From positions 60,001-124,000 of the forward strand of contig JAWQEG010003777.1 in the NCBI GenBank assembly GCA_033782935.1: a stretch of DNA of 64,000 nucleotides. Reading direction: 5' to 3'. The stretch is from Petrolisthes cinctipes. Taxonomy: Eukaryota; Arthropoda; Malacostraca; Decapoda; Porcellanidae. Below are positions 58,406 through 64,000 of the stretch, piece after piece. A model generated the notes under the pieces. It saw only the letters and a list, made by a program, of their open reading frames with translations, was not told where the DNA came from and searched no databases. How positions within the stretch are numbered: the first letter of the stretch is position 1; each line of letters opens with the position of its first letter. Made by a program: the position numbers and the translations under genes.

Positions 58406-58803
58406 TAAATATTGAAAGAATTACCGTTATTGCATATGGTTTTTCTACCTTCATTACCCGCTTATATAGACAATTCTAAGACTATTTTCTTCTATGGCAT
58501 TTCCTCCACAAATGCCCCATTTCCTCCACAAATGCCCCATTTCCAAGATAGGGCATACCGCATATTCAAATGGGACATTTTGAAATTAGCCTGACCTTAC
58601 CTTACCTTACCTAACCTAACCTAACCTAACCTAACCTAGACCACAGCAGACTACTGGGACCTAACCTGGGCAAACTACCGGGACCTAACCTGGGCAGACT
58701 ACCGGAAAATAACCGTGGTAAAGTACAGGAAATGACCGGGGCAAAATACTGGGACCTAGCCGGATCTAGTAACACTGCTACAAAACGGTAATTCTTTCAA
58801 TAA
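58406..58803 (+). repeat. TTAGG-carrying foldback element, right end eroded
   Basis: Left arm matches 40394 onward (GGTAAATATTGAAAGAATTA, GGTTTTTCTACCTTCATTAC). Interior has CCTAACCTAACCTAACCTAA. The right arm is reduced to CGGTAATTCTTTCAATA. A short internal duplication of CATTTCCTCCACAAATGCCC is visible. Confidence 0.75.
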
Positions 58804-59407
58804 ATGCTGTCATAATTTCCAATCTATTTTTGCTGTGTACTTGGTTGTCTGCTCATGTGCTGTACTGGCATGGTGAAGGCCTAGTAACAAGTGTGCATAA
58901 CTACTTCCTTAGGGTATACTCAAATTAACATGTCATTTATGCATACCATTATTTCTAGGGCTTGTTGTTGTTGCCATTGTCAGTGTGTGGATTGGTGGGT
59001 ATTGTTACATAATACACCAATATGGAATTGGAATAGGCCTAAATAGACAGGTAAATTTTTACTTTACTACCACCACAGACTCTCCCCCAGCATTGTATGG
59101 GTGAAGGGATGGGTATGTCTAAGAAACTTGGCATTTGCAGCAGAAATGCTTAGAATAATGTTGTCTTAGAACAGTCAGTATGTTTTAAGTTGCTGCAATG
59201 AGATCTTAAAAATGATACCTTTGCCATTTGTTATATTTCACCATTTATATATACACCTACAGTACTATACTGTATATACCATACTGTTGCTCTTATAACT
59301 CATGATCCAGAAATATAATCACAAGCAGTGAGAGTTTTGTAGTGATAGGCAAAGGTAAAAGTAAATATGCAATTGACAACCATGTTTGTTCCCAAAGGAC
59401 TGGAAAG

Positions 59408-62400
59408 ATGAGTGATATGGGAAGAATTAACCTAGATGCTCCGAGGTACAGCCAAGCAGAGTTTGTGGGTCGCTTCAAACACTTTTTGGCCATCACAGAC
59501 TGGAGACTTTGCTTCAAGACCAATAGAGACCTTGATGAGGCAAATGATCTGCTACAGAAATATCGGTAGGGTGGTGTCTTATTTGTTTAGCACAGTAGAG
59601 TACTATAGTTTGGTACAGTACTGTATTGTGAATTGAACATTTTATTTACTTATGGTAATTGATTCTGCATAGAACATTCACCGGCAAATATCATCATCGG
59701 AGTCCCATATTACTCCCTTGGAGGTGTAGGGGCCTGAAACTGGGCTACCTTAGCCAGTTCACCGTAGTCACTATAGTGACTGAGCTGGTAAGTACACCTA
59801 ATAAGACAACTCAGTAGGATATTATGATGTATATTCTTATTTTATCATGCTTGGACAATTAAAAATGCCTATTTATATTGTATTTTTCATAATTATGTTG
59901 TCTGCATGTGTTATGAGATTCACCTGGTAAAAGCTAGATTTATCCTGAGAAAAAAAAAATGGAATAACCAGTACCGGCACTGTATTTCAGAATTCCTGTG
60001 GATTATGGATAAAAGGAAGTTTATGGTATTGAGTCTAATTTGGCAGAGGATATATCCTTTTTCGAGCTGACTCATCTCAGTCGGAGTATAAATATACTTA
60101 TCAACAGTCGGATGAATTGGTAGCCCTCTAATTCACTCAAAATGAATGGCTCCATTAATCTTTCATTTTTTTCAGATCTGGACAAGAGCCTCCTGGCACT
60201 CCTGATGAGCAGATCTGGTATGCCAAGCAACTGTACGAGTCTGCCTTCCACCCAGACACCGGGGAGAAGCAAAATGTACTCGGTCGCATGAGCTTCCAGG
60301 TGCCGGGTGGAATGTTGATGACGGGAGCCTTGCTTACCTTCTATAGGTATGTAGATGGCAGGGTGAATGAATTCCATGAGGATCCTGTGGGAAAGCCCAG
60401 TCCAAGCCATGACCTAGCTTCCTAAGAGACTTGGGGCTTTTTGGCCAGACAACCTGAGAAAATCAGCAACAACCATCCATCCACACAGGTTCTTGCTACA
60501 TCCCGTGATGATGTAGTAGCACACCTGATTTCTGACTTATCCCTCATATCTGATAGGGGCAGAAAAAAACTAGTGGTCTTAATACTTCCAAATGAAAGTT
60601 CCTTCATCTTACAACTCAACCTAATCTTCCAAACAAGTGTCCCTTCTTCATTGATACATAACTAAATCTTTCTTTTGCCCTCAACATTCTTGATATTTCT
60701 TTCTCTCACACTTTCTACTAGATATGATATATTATCTCACTAGCTAAATTGGCCTTGAAGAAATTGGGTATGTTGCATGGATTCTGTAATATTTCACCCT
60801 CACACACAGGCATCTTTGTATAGGGGTCTCAACCACCCCTATATGGAGTATGTCTCATCATCTCTACTCCTCTTGCTGATTCAATACAGCCTTTCCCTCT
60901 TCACTGCAATGTAGCACAGGTGCCACAGAGTCTCTCGGGGACACCAAATTAAGAATATATGTAACTACAGTATTCAAAGTCCATGCAGTAAGTCATTTAT
61001 TTATATTATCTATGTTTGAGAGTAATTTATATTTTTTACATCATTGAATAATGGAATGTACAAGTAACTTTGCTCCTTCTCCCCGGCAGAACCACTCCAG
61101 CAGTCATCTTTTGGCAGTGGGCTAACCAGTCCTTCAATGCGCTTGTCAACTTCACCAACCGCAATGCCAAGTCTGCCCTGAGTGTACAGCAACTTGGGGT
61201 GGCATATGTTTCAGCCACCAGTGCTGCACTTGTAACAGCTATTGGCTTAAAAAGTTTCCTTGCTGGTCGAGCCTCTTCATTACTGCAGGTGGGTTCTGAG
61301 TGAAATGGTGTTTGGCTTGGATAGGCTGGATTGTGGTGTTGGAATTGTTTAGCACAGTATGATGTTAGAGTGTAAAGTCGAGTAGGTACCGTAAGTCTGG
61401 CCCCACCTCCATGTGGTGACTGTGGGAAACACCTCTCTGGTTATATTTTTTTATATAGTTCATACTATAGGAGGTGAAGTCAAAGGTGTGGAAGAAAGAT
61501 GTCTCTTTAATTGTTGTACATGCATTGGTATTATAGAATACTGTACCTCATTTTCCTTTCATCATTATTTTCATTTTCTTAAGCCTAGGCATGAATAATT
61601 TTAAAATTGTGTTTTTTTTAGTATTATTACCATAATTGCATATAAATTAGGGATAGCTATTATATAGAGTATTTTTATTTTTAATGCTCTAACAGTGGGA
61701 TAAATATTTTATAAAAGAGACTTACACTTGCATATTCTGGTGTGTAAATTCAAGGACAAAAAAATATAGTAACTATTATTTTCCTTGGTGAAACTTCAAA
61801 AATGCAACCTGTTTTGTGACATGGCAGGAGTGAAAGAGTTCAAGCTTTTAAGGATTAATCATTAGCTAATTACATCTAAGATGTAGTTATCATTAAAAAT
61901 GGCAGTTGGTGATTTATTACAGAGCAATTGTTAATAGTAATGTTTTTAATTACAGAGATATGTACCATTTGCTGCTGTGGCTTCTGCGAACTGCATCAAC
62001 ATTCCTTTCATGAGACAAAATGAATTAATACAAGGTATTCCTGTATCAGACAGGGATGGCAATGAACTTGCTAATTCTAGGGTGAGTTGAGGAAATAATG
62101 AAGGTACATTATTATCTTTCTTTTCATGACAGAGAGCAACAAACTGCCAGACCACTGCCAAATATCATTGGTGATGTTCATACCTACTTACATGCTTCCA
62201 TTCACACACACACACACGCTCACGTTATATAGAGATACATCACCATCATCAAGTCCAAACATCTTAATTTTGAAGGGGTAAGGAGCTCCAAGCTTGGGCA
62301 ATTAAAGAGATAACAGAAAAGACAGACAGACAGCCAATGAAACAGGCTTTCCAGACCCTCTTTCAAACCCACATTATTCCCATATACAGATACAGAATAC

Positions 62401-63275
62401 TCCTCTCATTCTTTCGTAGCAGATAAACTAACAAGGTGAGGAGTTTGTAAAGAAGGTGTATGGAAGTGAAGTTGTGGCACCTGGTGTGAGAGGCAGCCCC
62501 CCGGTTAAATGGCAGGATGGCCTAGGCTAGACAAGGGTAGGTTCTATAGCAATCCAGCTGTGCTGGTTCCACTTTACCAGTAAGGCAGAACTGAGTGGAA
62601 GAGTATGTAAGGGAGAGAAACATGTGGGGCAGAGGAGGGCTTGACCAAGTAAGGAGGGAATGTTGGAACAGGGAAAACTGGAGACATTTCTGCCGTGGCC
62701 ACCCCCTTGGGGTGAACGAGGCATCAGATATAGATAGATAGATAAATTTTAAAAAAAATTGTGAGAATATAGCATGTCTGTAAAGGTTGTATGATTTGCA
62801 CTTTCTTTTTTTTTAACTAGAATTTATATTTGACACAATATAATGTTTCATTATACAGTAGTAATGTGTGAAACCTTACTGGGGTTTCCTCATAAAATAT
62901 TGCCATACTGTAATAAATTGTTATTAGAGCAGAAATTTCAATTGAGATATGTCTAGTTGCTTCTCATACAGTTTTTTACTAATGTGTGTGTTAATATTGA
63001 GGAATTTATCTGGCAGCCTTAAATGTGACATTACACTAATTGTAAATTTATGACCCCCAGGCTGCAGCAGCAAAGGGGATCTCACTGGTGGTTTTCAGTC
63101 GAATCTTGATGGCAGCTCCTGGCATGACACTACTGCCGGTGGTGATGGAGCGACTGGAGAAACAGAGGTGGCTGCGCAACAACCCACGTCTTAATGCTCC
63201 CTTCCAGATCCTGGCTTGTGGCGTGAGTCTTACCCTCATGGTCCCCATTTCCTGTGCACTCTTTGACCAGACTAG
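59408..63275 (+). CDS. SFXN2: Sideroflexin 2, 3' end beyond the window
   Basis: Five exons seen: 59408-59565, 60176-60346, 61090-61288, 61956-62081, 63061-63275, giving 289 residues plus two bases; the family is about 320 residues, so one short terminal exon lies past 64000. The start [20 protein letters not shown] fits the usual N-terminus. The signature HPDTGEK is at residues 78-84, followed by [78 protein letters not shown] and [14 protein letters not shown]. Sideroflexins are inner-membrane mitochondrial transporters of the tricarboxylate-carrier fold; SFXN1/3 carry serine, and SFXN2 is linked to mitochondrial iron and haem metabolism. Details such as PGGM and [11 protein letters not shown] favour SFXN2 over SFXN1/3. 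Intron 4 contains a LINE tail. Confidence 0.95.
62430..62755 (+). mobile_element. LINE 3'-end copy with GATA tail
   Basis: Reads GAGGAGTTTGTAAAGAAGGT and GGCTTGACCAAGTAAGGAGG, then GTGGCCACCCCCTTGGGGTG and a tail of ATATAGATAGATAGATAAAT. A foreign or diverged block of about 70 bases lies near 62,518-62,590. Same family as 45164-46110. It sits in SFXN2 intron 4, same strand. Confidence 0.7.
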
Positions 63276-64000
63276 GTGAGTGTTGTGTGGCATACTGTTA
63301 ACATGTTTTCATTCATGGTTTATATCTTGGTACAAGTCATTGATTCATCCTTTACAATAAATGCTGATGCTACTGGTAGGAGAAACTTACAGTTAAACCT
63401 ATCAATATTTAAATGTGTGTACTGTACAACTAATATTTTGGATATATCGAGGGCCGTCATTGATCTACAGAAAGTTTGTGATGAGTGAATGGAGGTACAG
63501 TACTATAATGCTAGAAGAGACAATACAATACATGTAATATATAGAGGAAACAGAAAATAAAGTAGTCTAAGGAAAAGAATTGGTTCTTACCATTAGATTC
63601 TAAAGTCATATCTGATACCACCAGAGGGCAGAGAATTTGCTTGGCTTGTAGTGCAGTAACATACAGTTTTGATCATCCATACATTACTGTTGAGCATAAT
63701 AAGTCTGACTGAAGTTCCCACAAGAGCCATGTTTGGGTTGTGAAAAGTACCGTATACAAAAACTCCGGAAACAAGCCATGTTATTACAGAACCTTTGGTG
63801 TTACTGAACACAATTTCGAGTCTGAGTGTACGATGGCCGCCCTAATAAAGACAGATGGATTTTAGTACAGGGAGCATTAGTGATAAGTAGGTGTGCATGA
63901 AGTTCGGAGAGTTGACAAGGTAGAAAATAATGGAAATAATGGAAATCAATTGTTATAAAATGTCATATGTTCACCATAATTTATACCATTTTTTTATTTC
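63276..64000. other. SFXN2 intron 5 (incomplete)
   Basis: Begins with the donor GTGAGTGT after exon 5. No further exon matching a sideroflexin C-terminus is seen before the window ends. Confidence 0.6.

Overview
This window is eukaryotic nuclear DNA, most likely from a decapod crustacean or a close arthropod relative. The genes are intron-rich with GT/AG splice sites. Simple repeats (TA, CA, GA), minisatellites and decayed transposons are very abundant, and several dispersed elements carry short runs of TTAGG, the arthropod telomere unit. The organism call is inference from sequence style, not from a database match.

Layout. Positions 1-5,377 hold minisatellites, microsatellites, short hairpin elements and a LINE fragment. 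At 5,378-5,531 (minus) lies the first coding exon of an unrecognised secreted protein whose other exons fall outside the window or were not found. Positions 11,929-32,736 (minus) hold a complete 12-exon SPPL2-like intramembrane aspartyl protease. Its last intron (about 12.7 kb) is packed with repeats, a piggyBac relic, a LINE with endonuclease and reverse-transcriptase domains, and a Tigger-like relic. Positions 33.9-35.8 kb hold a broken cold-shock (Y-box) domain copy behind a TATA box, a proline/arginine-rich ORF and a possible solo LTR. Positions 37,385-39,418 (minus) encode a two-exon CDK2AP (DOC-1) family protein of 661 residues with a large repeat expansion before the usual C-terminal domain. 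It lies head to head with a complete 8-exon F8A/HAP40 gene at 41,478-44,748 (plus). Positions 49,869-54,701 (minus) hold a complete 7-exon ZIP1-3 type zinc transporter. Positions 59,408-63,275 (plus) hold sideroflexin 2, with its 3' end beyond the window.

The five recognisable genes are unrelated housekeeping functions: membrane proteolysis, chromatin (NuRD-associated), huntingtin-associated trafficking, zinc uptake and mitochondrial transport. I see no operon, defence island or gene cluster acting together. Reading frames were checked by summing exon lengths: the four complete genes give whole codon counts (561, 662, 315 and 373 codons including stop).

The most unusual material is the expanded CDK2AP protein, three families of foldback elements (one carrying TTAGG runs), a cold-shock-domain relic that still has a core promoter, and repeats that sit within about 20-30 bases of splice sites in two genes.
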